Part shown: positions 37,803 through 48,870 of the stretch, piece after piece
How positions within the stretch are numbered: the stretch's first letter is position 1
Layout of the letters: each line of letters starts with the position of its first letter
Assembly (NCBI RefSeq): GCF_024171785.1
Contig: NZ_JAMTCK010000027.1
Coordinates: 1 to 60,653, forward strand
DNA from: Goodfellowiella coeruleoviolacea
Lineage (GTDB): Bacteria > Actinomycetota > Actinomycetes > Mycobacteriales > Pseudonocardiaceae
Reading direction: 5' to 3'
DNA: 60,653 nt
The notes under the pieces: generated by a model
What the model was told of the DNA's origin: nothing
What the model saw: the letters and a program-made list of their open reading frames with translations, nothing else
Database searches by the model: none
Position numbers and translations under genes: made by a program

Positions 37803-39434
37803 TCACGAGGAACCCTCCCGGGCGACCCGCTGGCTCGCCTCCACCACGTGCACCAGGCCGGCGGCCCGGTCGGTGAGGTGCAGCCGCAGCACCGGGCGAC
37901 CGCGCTCGATGAGCACCTGGCCGTCGCCCAGCGCCTGCGCCAGCTGCAGCGTGCCCAGGTCGTAGGGCCGGCCCGGCACCTCGACGGTGACCTCGGAGTC
38001 CCCGGTGAGCTGCAGGAACACCCCGTTCTGGTGGCCGCCCTTGTGGTACTGGCCGGTGGAGTGCAGGAACCGGGGGCCCCAGCCGAACGTGGTCTGCAGG
38101 CCGGCGCGGCGCGCCAGCTCCGGCCGCAGCACCGCGGCCGAGGCGTCGTCCAGCCGGTCCAGGTAGGCCTGGACGGCCAGGTAGCCGTACTCCGGCGCGG
38201 CCGCGACCAGCGCGCGCAGCGCGTCGGCCACGGTGGCCGTGCCCTCGGGCAGCCAGTCGCCGCCCGCGTACACCTGGACCGGGCCGTCGGTGAACGCCGG
38301 GGCCTGCGCGGCGCCGGCGCCCGGCGCGTCCAGCAGGGACCGGGCCGCCTTCTTGGCCGCCTCCACGTCGGGCTGGTCGAACGGGTTGATGCCGAGCACC
38401 CGGCCGACCATGGCGGTGGCGTACTCCCACAGCAGGAACAGCCCGCCCAGCCGGCCCGAGGTGGCCAGCGCGGCCGCCTCGGTGGTCGGGCCCACGGCCA
38501 CGGTGGTGGCGTCCGGGCCGGCGTCGGCGAAGCCGGGGGCGTCCGGGCCCTCGACCGCGACCGGCAGCAGGCCGGTGCCGTCCTTGCCGGTGGACTCCGC
38601 GATCAGCTGCTCCACCCAGTCGGGGAAGCCCTTCACCCCGGAGCCGGTGTCGGCGAACACCACCTTCTCCGCGCCCCTGGCGTGCGCCGCGCCCAGCGCG
38701 GCGGCCAGCACCAGCGCGGGGTTGTCCGCGCTGTCGTCGGACAGCGCGGTGGCGGCCTGGGCCGCGTCGTCGAGCAGCGCGGCCACGTCGGCGCCGGCCA
38801 GACCGGCCGGCACCAGGCCGAACGCGGTCAGCGCCGAGTAGCGGCCACCCACGTGCGGGTCGGCAAGGAACACCTTGCGGTAACCGGCCCGGGTGGCGCT
38901 CTCCGCCAGGGGCGAGCCCGGGTCGGTCACCACCACGAGGCGGCTGGCCGCGTCGATGCCCGCATCGGTGAACGCCTTCTCGAAGATCCGGCGGTGGCTG
39001 TCGGTCTCCACGGTGGAGCCGGACTTGGACGAGACCACCAGCAGGGTCCGGCTCAGGTCACCGGCCAGCGCGTCGGCCACCTGGCCGGGGTCGGTGGTGT
39101 CCAGCACCACCAGCGGGACCCCGGCGGTGGCCGTGATCACCTCGGGCGCCAGCGACGACCCGCCCATGCCGGCCAGCACGATCCGGTCGATGCCCTCGGC
39201 CCGCAGATCGGCGCGCAGCGCGTCGATCTCGGCCAGCAGCGGCCGGGAGGTCTCGTGCAGGGTGGTCCAGCTCAGCCGGATGGCCGACTCGGACTCGGCG
39301 GCAGGACCCCACAGCGTGGGGTCCTGCGCCGTCAACTTGCTCGCCACCCGCGCGTTGACCAGTTCGGTCACCAGCGCGGTGGCCTCGTCGTCGTTCGGGG
39401 AACTGACGACCTCTACGGAGATGACGTCGGACAT
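37803..39434 (-). CDS. pgi: Glucose-6-phosphate isomerase
   Basis: It interconverts glucose 6-phosphate and fructose 6-phosphate. The 543-residue protein has sugar-isomerase (SIS) folds: LAGMGGSSLAPEVI near residue 87, VVSSKSGSTVETDSHRRIF near residue 133, EYATAMVGRVLGINPFDQPD near residue 345 and HKGGHQNGVFLQL near residue 465. Its place between tal and zwf is the typical actinobacterial order and links glycolysis with the pentose phosphate pathway. It starts 8 nt after tal. Confidence 0.95.
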   Translation of the reverse strand: MSDVISVEVVSSPNDDEATALVTELVNARVASKLTAQDPTLWGPAAESESAIRLSWTTLHETSRPLLAEIDALRADLRAEGIDRIVLAGMGGSSLAPEVITATAGVPLVVLDTTDPGQVADALAGDLSRTLLVVSSKSGSTVETDSHRRIFEKAFTDAGIDAASRLVVVTDPGSPLAESATRAGYRKVFLADPHVGGRYSALTAFGLVPAGLAGADVAALLDDAAQAATALSDDSADNPALVLAAALGAAHARGAEKVVFADTGSGVKGFPDWVEQLIAESTGKDGTGLLPVAVEGPDAPGFADAGPDATTVAVGPTTEAAALATSGRLGGLFLLWEYATAMVGRVLGINPFDQPDVEAAKKAARSLLDAPGAGAAQAPAFTDGPVQVYAGGDWLPEGTATVADALRALVAAAPEYGYLAVQAYLDRLDDASAAVLRPELARRAGLQTTFGWGPRFLHSTGQYHKGGHQNGVFLQLTGDSEVTVEVPGRPYDLGTLQLAQALGDGQVLIERGRPVLRLHLTDRAAGLVHVVEASQRVAREGSS

Positions 39435-39442
39435 CGGCGGCG

Positions 39443-40554
39443 TCAGCTCCCCGCCCCGGCCAGCTGCTGGGTGACCGTGTCGAGCAGTTCCGCCCAGGAC
39501 TTCTCGAACTTCTCCACGCCCTCGCGCTCCAGCACCGCGTAGACGTCGTCGAGGTCGATGCCCAGCCCCTCCAGGGTCTGGAACACCTGGCGGGCCTGGT
39601 CGGCCTTGCCGGTCACGGCGTCACCGTGCACCTCGGCGTGGTCGGCCGCGGCCTCCAGCGTCTTCTCCGGCATGGTGTTGACCGTGCCGGCCACCACCAG
39701 GTCCACCACGTAGCGGGTGTCCGGGTAGTTCGGGTCCTTCACGCCGGTGGACGCCCACAGCGGGCGCTGCGGCTTGGCGCCGGCCCGCTCCAGCGCCTTC
39801 CACCGGTCGCTGGAGAACACCTCCTGGTAGGCGGCGTAGGCCAGCTGGGCGTTGGCCACGGCCGCCTGGCCGCGCACGGCCCTGGCCTCGGGCGTGCCCA
39901 GCGCGTCCAGCCGCTTGTCCACCTCGCTGTCCACCCGGGACACGAAGAACGAGGCGACCGAGGAGATCGAGGACAGGTCGTGGCCCCGCTCCCTGGCCTG
40001 CTCCAGACCGGTCAGGTAGGCGTCCATGACCTCCCGGTAGCGCTGCACCGAGAAGATCAGGGTCACGTTCACGCTGACCCCCTCGGCCAGCGTCTTGGTG
40101 ATCGCGGGCAGGCCCTCGACCGTGCCGGGGATCTTGACCAGCAGGTTGGGCCGGTCCACGGTCTTCCACAGGTCCAGCGCCTCGGCCGCGGTGCGCTCGC
40201 TGTCGTGCGCCAGCCTCGGGTCCACCTCGATGGACACCCGCCCGTCCACGCCGCCGGTCGCCTCGAAGGTCTCCCGGAACAGGTCGCAGGCGTTGCGCAC
40301 GTCCGTGGTGGTGATCTCGCGCACCGCGTCGTGGGTGGACGCCCCGCGCGCGGCCAGCTCACGGATCTGCTCGTCGTAGGCGCTGCCCTTGGACAGGGCC
40401 GTGGCGAAGATGGTGGGGTTGGTGGTGACGCCCACCACGTGCTTGTCCCTGATCAGGCTGGCCAGGTTGCCCGAGTTCAGCCGCTCCCGGGACAGGTCGT
40501 CCAGCCAGATGGACACCCCGGCCGCGCTGAGTGCGGCCAACGGGTCGTTGTTCG

Positions 40555-40558
<4 letters not shown>
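39443..40558 (-). CDS. tal: Transaldolase
   Basis: It transfers a dihydroxyacetone unit between sugar phosphates through a Schiff base. The 371-residue protein is the long actinobacterial TalB form: [18 protein letters not shown] near residue 16, [11 protein letters not shown] near residue 41, the Schiff-base Lys in NLLVKIPGT near residue 138, and [12 protein letters not shown] near residue 162. GGAGGG precedes the ATG at 40558, which overlaps the tkt TGA by four bases; the frame continues upstream only as a tkt shadow. Confidence 0.97.
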
Positions 40559-42672
<2,114 letters not shown>

Positions 42673-43042
42673 GGACGCAGCTCCCACTTCTCACGTAAGG
42701 CGGGGGATCGGGTACCAGCGTGATCACTCACACGAACGAGGGCATCTCGATCGATCCCGTTGGTTCGCGATCGACGCTCCCCCGATCCGACCCGCTCGTT
42801 GTCCCTCGTCCGAGGCCAGCCTAGTCCGACATGGACGAACGTGTGATCCCGCGCGGCCACGGACGGGGGACTGAGTGACGTCTCACGGCGCGCCCGCCGC
42901 GGACCCGGCCGGCCTTCGGTTGAGTAGCGCGGCTACCATTCGCTACGGCCAGGTGAACAGGACCGGGCAGGCTGCACGTGCCAGGTTGTGTGTGCTGCCA
43001 AGTTGTGTGATGGCCCAATCCCACAAGACCCCGAGGAGCGAG

Positions 43043-44017
43043 ATGTCGTCGGTGAGCGCTGCGCGCGGCGCCGTCAGCGGCACCGCCGACACGTCGGATG
43101 GCGACACCCCCCGTGGTCGGCGTGGGCCCGGCGAGTTGGTCAGGACCTATCTGGCGCTGACCAAGCCCAGGGTCATCGAGCAGCTGCTGGTGACCACGAT
43201 CCCGGCCATGCTGCTCGCCCAGCGCGGTGTGCCCAGCCTGTGGCTGGTGCTGACCACGCTGATCGGCGGAACCATGGCCGCTGGCAGCGCGAACACCCTC
43301 AACTGCGTGGTGGACGCGGACATCGACGCGGTGATGAACCGCACCAAGGCCCGGCCGCTGGTTACCCACGCGGTCGGCCGGCGAAACGCCCTGGTGTTCG
43401 GCGTGGTGCTGGGGCTGGTCTCGTTCGGCTGGCTGTGGCTGACCACCAACCTGCTGTCCGCGGCGCTGGCCGTGGCCACCATCCTGTTCTACGTCCTGGT
43501 CTACACGATGGTGCTCAAGCGGCGGACCGCGCAGAACATCATCTGGGGCGGGGCGGCCGGCTGCATGCCGGTGGTGATCGGCTGGTCCGCGGTGACCAAC
43601 AGCCTGGACTGGCCGGTGCTGGTGATGTTCGGGGTGATCTTCTTCTGGACCCCGCCGCACACCTGGGCGCTGGCGATGAAGTTCCGCGAGGACTACGAGC
43701 GCGCCGGCGTGCCCATGCTGCCCGTGGTGGCCACCGCCACCCACGTGTCCAGGCAGATCGTGATCTTCACCTGGGTGCTGGTGCTCTGGTCGCTGCTGCT
43801 GGCGCCGGCCACCAGCTGGCTCTACCTGTCCATGGCCGTGCTGGCCGGCGGCTGGTTCCTGGTGATGGCGCACCGGCTGCACGCGGCCGTGGTGCGGGGT
43901 GAGAAGACCAACCCGATGAAGCTGTTCCACCTGTCCAACACCTACCTGGTGCTGGTGTTCGTGGGACTGGCCGTGGACTCGGTGCTCGGTCTGCCGGTGC
44001 TCGGCTGGCCCTTCTGA
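43043..44017 (+). CDS. ctaB: Protoheme IX farnesyltransferase (heme O synthase)
   Basis: It attaches farnesyl to heme b to make heme O, the precursor of heme A for aa3 oxidase. The 324-residue UbiA-type protein has about nine hydrophobic helices and the prenyl-diphosphate motif [20 protein letters not shown] near residue 90, plus the second YLVLV-side motif after [15 protein letters not shown] near residue 295. GAGGAGCGAG precedes the ATG at 43043; an upstream frame to 42875 lacks conservation. Divergent ctaB-tkt order is common in actinobacteria. The product is used by ctaA at 52487-53488. Confidence 0.96.
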   Translation: MSSVSAARGAVSGTADTSDGDTPRGRRGPGELVRTYLALTKPRVIEQLLVTTIPAMLLAQRGVPSLWLVLTTLIGGTMAAGSANTLNCVVDADIDAVMNRTKARPLVTHAVGRRNALVFGVVLGLVSFGWLWLTTNLLSAALAVATILFYVLVYTMVLKRRTAQNIIWGGAAGCMPVVIGWSAVTNSLDWPVLVMFGVIFFWTPPHTWALAMKFREDYERAGVPMLPVVATATHVSRQIVIFTWVLVLWSLLLAPATSWLYLSMAVLAGGWFLVMAHRLHAAVVRGEKTNPMKLFHLSNTYLVLVFVGLAVDSVLGLPVLGWPF

Positions 44018-44066
44018 GGGCGCGGCCGACCGCGCCGGCACCGCCGCCCGGCTGACCGGGCCGCGA

Positions 44067-44099
44067 TCGCCGCCCACCCACACGCGCGGCGGGCGGCGA
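44067..44099. terminator. Hairpin between ctaB and the HD gene
   Basis: TCGCCGCCC (44067-44075) pairs perfectly with GGGCGGCGA (44091-44099) over a 15-nt loop between two converging genes. It is a likely bidirectional terminator without U-tract. Confidence 0.55.
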
Positions 44100-44106
44100 C
44101 GGGTGG

Positions 44107-44850
44107 CTAGCGGCCGCCGCTGGCGTCCACGGCCTCGATCAGCTCCTCCACCGTGGGGTCGTCGAGCGCCTCCACGATGCACTGCCACAGTTCGAGGTTG
44201 GCCAGGGCCCACCGCGAGTAGGTGGCCGCGGCCTGCGGGTTGTAGAAGTAGTAGCCCTCGTCGTGGATGCCGCGCTGCTCACCCACGATCTTGGTGGCCA
44301 GCTCGCGCAGGCTGACCCCGTTCTCCACCAGGTAGCGGTGGGCCAGCACCACCGGGGTCACCGGCAGCGCCTTGAACAGGGTGTCGGCGTCGCTGAGCGC
44401 CTGGGCCTCCAGGCAGATGTCGCGCTGCCGGTCGCGCATCTCCGCGGCGCACACGACCGCGTCGATCCGCTCGGCCGCGCGCGCGCCGACACCGGCCTCG
44501 GCCAGGATGTCCATGCGCAGGTCGCGGCCGGCCCTGGCCAGCGAGTTGCGCCGGACCATGTAGTTGACGTCGTGCACCAGGGCGGCCACCTCGACCACGC
44601 GCACGTCGGCCCCGTTGTGCCTGGCGAAGCCCACGGCCTTGTCCCGGACGAAGCTCACGTGGTGCCAGCCGTGGAACGGCAGGTTGGCGGCCAGCTCCTG
44701 GCACAGCCGCCACACCCGCGCCTCCACCGCGGTGATGGCCGACTGCGTGATCTCGTCGGTCCGGGCGTGGCCCGACGTCGTGGTGCGACTCGCGGTGCTG
44801 GGACGTGCCGTGGTGAGGCTGCTGCCAGTGGTGTGACTTTCCCCGTACAT
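44107..44850 (-). CDS. HD-domain protein (putative metal-dependent phosphohydrolase)
   Basis: The 247-residue protein has a Ser/Thr-rich start (residues 1-33) and an HD domain: HGWHHV near residue 60, the HD doublet in ALVHDVNYMV at residues 93-94 and a late Asp in ALSDADTLF near residue 154. HD proteins hydrolyse phosphate esters of nucleotides or signalling molecules. The C-terminal GYYFYNPQAAATYSRWALAN segment is not familiar to me. GGAGGG precedes the ATG at 44850; the frame opens at 44982 without conservation. Its substrate cannot be predicted. Confidence 0.82.
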   Translation of the reverse strand: MYGESHTTGSSLTTARPSTASRTTTSGHARTDEITQSAITAVEARVWRLCQELAANLPFHGWHHVSFVRDKAVGFARHNGADVRVVEVAALVHDVNYMVRRNSLARAGRDLRMDILAEAGVGARAAERIDAVVCAAEMRDRQRDICLEAQALSDADTLFKALPVTPVVLAHRYLVENGVSLRELATKIVGEQRGIHDEGYYFYNPQAAATYSRWALANLELWQCIVEALDDPTVEELIEAVDASGGR

Positions 44851-45000
44851 CTCGTACCCTCCGATCACCGCCGGGCGGCGGAGCGAAGGACGAGCGTAGA
44901 GGCGGGGAAACGGCTGTTCGGTCGGACAAACCGGCCAGCGGGCGGCGGGCGGGGCCGGCAGGGGATGGCCGCTGGGCGCCACCCCCTGTCCGGGGTGGCC

Positions 45001-45639
45001 CTAGAGCCGGTCGATCAGCTCGCCGAGGCGGGCCTCGACCGGCACGTGCCGCCGGCTGGTGCGGGTCTCCGGGTCGAACGACAGGCTCCACGACGTGACC
45101 GGCCGCGACTTCACCAGGAACGTCATGGTGCCGTTGCTGACCACGGGGATGCGGTGGAACTCGTGGGACAGCAGGGAGCCGGTGGCACCCGCGTGCCAGG
45201 TGCTGCTGTGGGTGCGCGTGGCGGAGTTGACCCGCTGCCCGCCCGCGTCCAGTTCCACGGCGAACCGCTCGTGCACGTAGGAGCCGTACAGAATCGTGGT
45301 GCAGAAGTGGTACCGGTGGTTGTGGACGGAATCGGCGTAACCGGGCCGCCAGTCGTGCCACGGTTTGTACTCGTGCAACCACAGGGAGAAAGGATCGCCG
45401 GGTTCGTCCTGGAGGCACCAGGCGAAGTGCGTGGTGGTCTCCCGGGATCGGGCGATCATCGCCGCGGCGCGGTCAGCGGGCAGTTTTCGGAGATAGGACC
45501 GCAGTTCCGCGCGCAGCGCGGGGTGCTGTGCCCATCTTCGGAACCACCGATCCACGTCGGTCCAGGTACTGGAATCGGACACATCGATCTCGCGAATTCC
45601 CCGAGTCAGTTCGGGTAGGGCGGAAAGGCCAGCGAGCAC
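45001..45639 (-). CDS. Cupin-like protein in a two-gene cassette, function unknown
   Basis: The 212-residue protein has a helical first half and a beta-rich second half with PGYADSVHNHRYHF near residue 99 and LYGSYVHERF near residue 117. The PG-x5-HxH spacing followed by a Gly ten residues later is like cupin motif 1 of cysteine-dioxygenase-like enzymes, with the usual Glu replaced. LLSHEFHRIPVV near residue 155 could supply the last metal His. It begins 5 nt after the membrane-protein gene, so the two are co-translated. Fold and function are inference. Confidence 0.55.
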   Translation of the reverse strand: MLAGLSALPELTRGIREIDVSDSSTWTDVDRWFRRWAQHPALRAELRSYLRKLPADRAAAMIARSRETTTHFAWCLQDEPGDPFSLWLHEYKPWHDWRPGYADSVHNHRYHFCTTILYGSYVHERFAVELDAGGQRVNSATRTHSSTWHAGATGSLLSHEFHRIPVVSNGTMTFLVKSRPVTSWSLSFDPETRTSRRHVPVEARLGELIDRL

Positions 45640-45644
45640 CGTGA

Positions 45645-46649
45645 TCAGCTCCCCAAGTCGGCTGAAGTCGAGAACTCTCGACGGAAGTTGTGGAACTTGC
45701 TCTCCAGGGCGGAGAGACCATCAGTGGACAGAGGAGAGCCGGTGATCTTCTCGAACAACGTCAAGAACTCCTGCCGGCTGGTGTCCGGTGTGATGACGAA
45801 GTGGTGCGCGGTGCGGGAGTTGGAGATCCGCAGGAACTCCGTCCGCTCCATGTTGTAGATGAACGAGCCCTCGGAGAACCGCAGTGTTCTCGGGTAGAGC
45901 GTGGGCTCGCCGGCGGTGTCGCTGTAGAGGGTCAGCCAGACGCTGTCGTCGAACATCTCCAACCGGTCCAGCGGGGGATCGGACACCACGGTCACGTCCA
46001 CCCGGCTGCACCTGCTGCGGGCCAGGAACAGGCCGACCAGGCCGGTGCTGATCTCGTCCTGCAGGCGTTCGTGCACGGCGTCGTAGTCGTTCTCGGCGCC
46101 CTTGTGCCGCAGCAGGTGCCTGGCCCGGCCGCTGACCGCGTTGGGGTCGCGCGGGTTGGCCACGATCGCGCGCAGTTCCCACTCCGCGTGGGACAGCAGC
46201 AGCCGGGCCGCCGCGTGCCGTCCGGAGAAGCCCCGGAAGAAGTACTGCCGGGTGCGGTGCAGGTCCTGCATCATCAGGTGGTTGAACGCCGGATCGGGTT
46301 CCGCGGTCGGTTCGAAGACGTGGGTGGGGAAGAACTCCCGGTCCAGTGCGCGGTATTCGGCGCTCAGTTCTTGCAACGCCCGCCGGCTCTCTTCGATCAA
46401 TGGCGCCACCAACGCCCGTTGGGACGCGGTGGCGGTCACCAGGGTCTGGCCGAAGCTGACCACCGCGGAGACCATCGTGCCGGTGCCCACCGAGAGAACG
46501 AAGTTCTTCAGCGGGCTGGGATCCATGATGGACGAAATGGCGAGGCTCGCACCGGAAGTGACGATCAGGAGCAGCAGCAGCAGACCGGTTCTGGTCCAGA
46601 AAAGCTCTTGTAGCGGATTGTTGCGGATGCCTTTGGCGTCCGCGGGCAC
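45645..46649 (-). CDS. Two-helix membrane protein with a large cytosolic domain, function unknown
   Basis: The 334-residue protein has hydrophobic helices near residues 21-40 (LLLLLLIVTSGASLAI) and 50-72 (FVLSVGTGTMVSAVVSFGQT), then a soluble domain with RRALQELSAEYRALDREFF, an LSHAEWELRAIVANPRDPN segment near residue 165 and DVTVVSDPPL near residue 225. The last part weakly recalls PLD-like folds, but no HKD motif is seen. The GTG at 46649 has AAGGAGGTGA (46655-46664) five nt upstream, an unusually complete SD. Longer upstream frames have no support. It is the first gene of the cassette with the cupin-like protein. Confidence 0.65.
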   Translation of the reverse strand: MPADAKGIRNNPLQELFWTRTGLLLLLLIVTSGASLAISSIMDPSPLKNFVLSVGTGTMVSAVVSFGQTLVTATASQRALVAPLIEESRRALQELSAEYRALDREFFPTHVFEPTAEPDPAFNHLMMQDLHRTRQYFFRGFSGRHAAARLLLSHAEWELRAIVANPRDPNAVSGRARHLLRHKGAENDYDAVHERLQDEISTGLVGLFLARSRCSRVDVTVVSDPPLDRLEMFDDSVWLTLYSDTAGEPTLYPRTLRFSEGSFIYNMERTEFLRISNSRTAHHFVITPDTSRQEFLTLFEKITGSPLSTDGLSALESKFHNFRREFSTSADLGS

Positions 46650-46670
46650 AGGGGTCACCTCCTTGGCTGA

Positions 46671-46739
46671 CACCTGAACGGATGAATATCTTTTACCGTC
46701 GCTCAGGTGTGCGGAGTTACTGTACGCGGGGCACCTGAG
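46671..46739. promoter_or_regulatory. CACCTGA/TCAGGTG repeats upstream of the membrane-protein cassette
   Basis: CACCTGA occurs at 46671-46677, and CTCAGGTG (46702-46709) forms a perfect inverted pair with CACCTGAG (46732-46739). They surround the AT-rich promoter-like sequence TAAAAGATATTC (minus strand) and are good operator candidates. Confidence 0.5.
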
Positions 46740-46759
46740 ATGCGGAAGAAGCATTTCCT

Positions 46760-46801
46760 GGAATGTTACGGGGTCGCTGTTGATGTTTCCCCGAACATTC
46801 C
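46760..46801. ncRNA. Long bulged hairpin, possible small RNA or leader structure
   Basis: GGAATGTT (46760-46767) pairs with AACATTCC (46794-46801) and CGGGG (46769-46773) with CCCCG (46789-46793), leaving one bulged A and a 15-nt loop. It lies in a non-coding, relatively AT-rich stretch. Transcription is not shown; the structure could equally be a DNA-binding site. Confidence 0.35.
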
Positions 46802-47127
46802 GAGACAACGGGAATCTTGCTGCGTTCGGGGGACGTTTTCGGCGGAATTCGCCGGCGCGGGCGGCCCGGTCGCCCCGCCGGGTGCGGCCCGACGGCCTCA
46901 CCCAGCGCCCCCGGTCTGGTCCGTTCCGGGGGCCGCCAGTGAGCCGGCACACCCCGGTATGGCCGCCGGTGTTCCAGATGGTGAGCGGGTTCGTCCCGGC
47001 CAGCAGGAACTCCGGGGTGGCCGCCGGCTGGCCCGCCGCGCCGTCCCGGGCGGCGCAGGCACTCCCGCGTGCCCCGGGTGAGGCGCTGACCAGGGCGGGT
47101 GTTGATCGGCTCCGGTGACCGGTCACG

Positions 47128-47133
47128 TAGGCT
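47128..47133 (+). promoter_or_regulatory. -10 box for the FKBP lipoprotein gene
   Basis: TAGGCT ends 8 nt before the ATG at 47142, with no SD. A leaderless or nearly leaderless mRNA is likely and supports this start over the GTG at 47115. Confidence 0.5.
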
Positions 47134-47141
47134 CGGTGACC

Positions 47142-47702
47142 ATGCGTAGACCGCTCCGTGCCGGTTTTGTCCTGATGGCCGCGCTGTCGCTGTCCCTGAC
47201 CGCCTGCGGCGGCTCGGGCAACACCAACAGCGGCACCTCGGCCAGCCCCACCGCCAAGTCCTCGTCAGCCGCGCAGAAGCCGCCGTGCACGGTGGACGCG
47301 GTCAAGGTGTCCGGCGCGGCCGGGCAGAAGCCGGTGATCACCATCCCGGACAACTGCTCGCCGCCGCAGCAGATGCTCACCGCCGACCTGACCGCCGGGT
47401 CCGACCCCGCGGTCAAGCAGGGTGACCACGTCGAGGCCAACTACGTGCTGGTGACCTGGTCGAACAAGAAGGAGGTCGACTCCTCCTGGGAGAGCAGCCC
47501 GCCCAAGCCGCTCGCCCTGGACAACATCGGCCAGGCCAGCGTGATCCCGGCCTGGAACGAGGGGCTGATCGGCATGAAGCAGGGCGGCCGGCGGCTGCTG
47601 GTGGTGCCACCCGCCAAGGGCTACGGCGAGAAGGGCACCGGGCCGATCAAGGGCAACGAGACCCTGGTCTTCGTGGTCGACATGGCCAAGGTCGGCGCCT
47701 GA
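47142..47702 (+). CDS. FKBP-type peptidyl-prolyl isomerase, lipoprotein
   Basis: The 186-residue protein has a lipoprotein signal (MRRPLRAGFVLMAALSLSLT) with the lipobox Cys at about residue 22, then a Ser/Thr/Ala linker, and an FKBP domain from about residue 85 with VEANYVLVTW, VIPAWNEGLIGMKQGGRRLL and PPAKGYGEKG. It should assist folding of proline-containing proteins outside the membrane. The ATG at 47142 starts the signal exactly. It converges on a quinone oxidoreductase gene. Confidence 0.95.
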   Translation: MRRPLRAGFVLMAALSLSLTACGGSGNTNSGTSASPTAKSSSAAQKPPCTVDAVKVSGAAGQKPVITIPDNCSPPQQMLTADLTAGSDPAVKQGDHVEANYVLVTWSNKKEVDSSWESSPPKPLALDNIGQASVIPAWNEGLIGMKQGGRRLLVVPPAKGYGEKGTGPIKGNETLVFVVDMAKVGA

Positions 47703-47731
47703 CCGGCCGCTGACCACCACCGCGTGGCGTT

Positions 47732-47761
47732 CGGGTGGGCACCGGTTGCGGTGCCCACCCG
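47732..47761. terminator. Perfect 12-bp hairpin between converging genes
   Basis: CGGGTGGGCACC (47732-47743) pairs with GGTGCCCACCCG (47750-47761) around a 6-nt loop, between the FKBP and qor stops. It is a likely bidirectional terminator. Confidence 0.7.
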
Positions 47762-47776
47762 CCGGGTTCCGGCCGC

Positions 47777-48751
47777 TCAGTGCGGCAGCAGCACCAGCTT
47801 GCCGGTGGTGCGCCGGCCCTCCAGGTCCTCGTGCGCCCGCCTGGCCTCGCTGAGCGGGTAGCGCCCGCCGACGCGCACCGACAGCGACCCGTCGGCGACG
47901 GCGTCGAACAGCTCCTTGGCCCGCCAGTCCAGTTCCGCCCGGTCAGCGGCGTAGTGGGCCAGGGTCGGCCGGGTCAGGAACAGCGAGCCGCCCGCGTTCA
48001 GCCGCTGCGGGTCCACCGGCGGCACCGGCCCGCTGGACGCGCCGAACAGCACGAGCGTGCCGCGGGGCCGCAGGCTGGCCAGGCTGCCGTCGAACGTGGT
48101 CCGGCCCACCCCGTCGTAGACCACGGCCACGCCCTGGCCGTCGGTCAGCCGCCGCACCTGCTCGGTGAAGTCGACCTCGGTGTACCGGATCACCTCGTCC
48201 GCGCCGGCCTGCCGGGCCAGTCGCTCCTTCTCCTCGGTGGAGACCGTGCCGATCACCCGCGCGCCCCTGGCCTTGGCCAGCTGGATGAGCAGCAGGCCCA
48301 CCCCACCGGCGGCGGCGTGCACCAGGATGGTGTCCCCGGCCTGGACCGGGTAGGTGGACGCGACCAGGTAGTGGGCGGTCATGCCCTGGAGCATGATGGC
48401 TGCGGCGACCTCGTCGCTCACCCCGTCGGGCACGGCCACGGCCTCGGCGGCCCGCACCACGACCTGCTCGGCGTAGCTGCCCGGCGCCTGCTTCCAGGCC
48501 ACCCGGTCGCCGACCGAGAACCCGGTCACCTCCGGCCCGACCGCGCTGACCCGGCCCGCGCCCTCCAGGCCCAGGCCGAACGGCAGCGGCAGCGGGTACA
48601 GCCCGGAGCGGTGGTAGGTGTCGATGTAGTTCACCCCGGCCGCGCCCACCTCGACCAGCAGTTCCCCCGCGCCCGGTCGGGGCTGGTCCACCTCGACCAG
48701 TTCCAGCACCTCGGGACCACCCGTGCTGCTGACCCGCACTGCCTTGGGCAT
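47777..48751 (-). CDS. qor: NADPH:quinone oxidoreductase (QOR/zeta-crystallin family)
   Basis: The 324-residue medium-chain dehydrogenase has the NADPH-binding HAAAGGVGLLLIQLAKARGA near residue 145 and the QOR signature VNYIDTYHRSGLYPLPLPFG near residue 40. There are no zinc ligands, as in quinone reductases. AGGAGGAGCGC precedes the ATG at 48751. It stands alone behind the DUF885 gene on the same strand. Confidence 0.93.
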   Translation of the reverse strand: MPKAVRVSSTGGPEVLELVEVDQPRPGAGELLVEVGAAGVNYIDTYHRSGLYPLPLPFGLGLEGAGRVSAVGPEVTGFSVGDRVAWKQAPGSYAEQVVVRAAEAVAVPDGVSDEVAAAIMLQGMTAHYLVASTYPVQAGDTILVHAAAGGVGLLLIQLAKARGARVIGTVSTEEKERLARQAGADEVIRYTEVDFTEQVRRLTDGQGVAVVYDGVGRTTFDGSLASLRPRGTLVLFGASSGPVPPVDPQRLNAGGSLFLTRPTLAHYAADRAELDWRAKELFDAVADGSLSVRVGGRYPLSEARRAHEDLEGRRTTGKLVLLPH

Positions 48752-48870
48752 GCGCTCCTCCTCAGACACTCCTGCGACACGATCTCGTCGTGGGTGGGCA
48801 ACCGCTGGGCGCCCGTCCGTGTTCCCACCCGGCGCCGTCGCCGACGGTCGCGGCGCGGCCGGGCCGGCCG

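Larger units (their letters stand above)
46650..47141. other. Intergenic region with CACCTGA sites and a long hairpin
   Basis: No gene is supported between the cassette and the FKBP gene. The region holds three CACCTGA/TCAGGTG sites, a 13-bp-stem hairpin at 46760-46801, a locally AT-rich stretch and, at its right end, the -10 box of the FKBP gene. Confidence 0.65.

Noticed and set aside
47115-47141. GTG at 47115 as start of the FKBP lipoprotein
   Set aside because: It would put nine residues before a perfect lipoprotein signal and would place the start upstream of the -10 box; the ATG at 47142 fits both.
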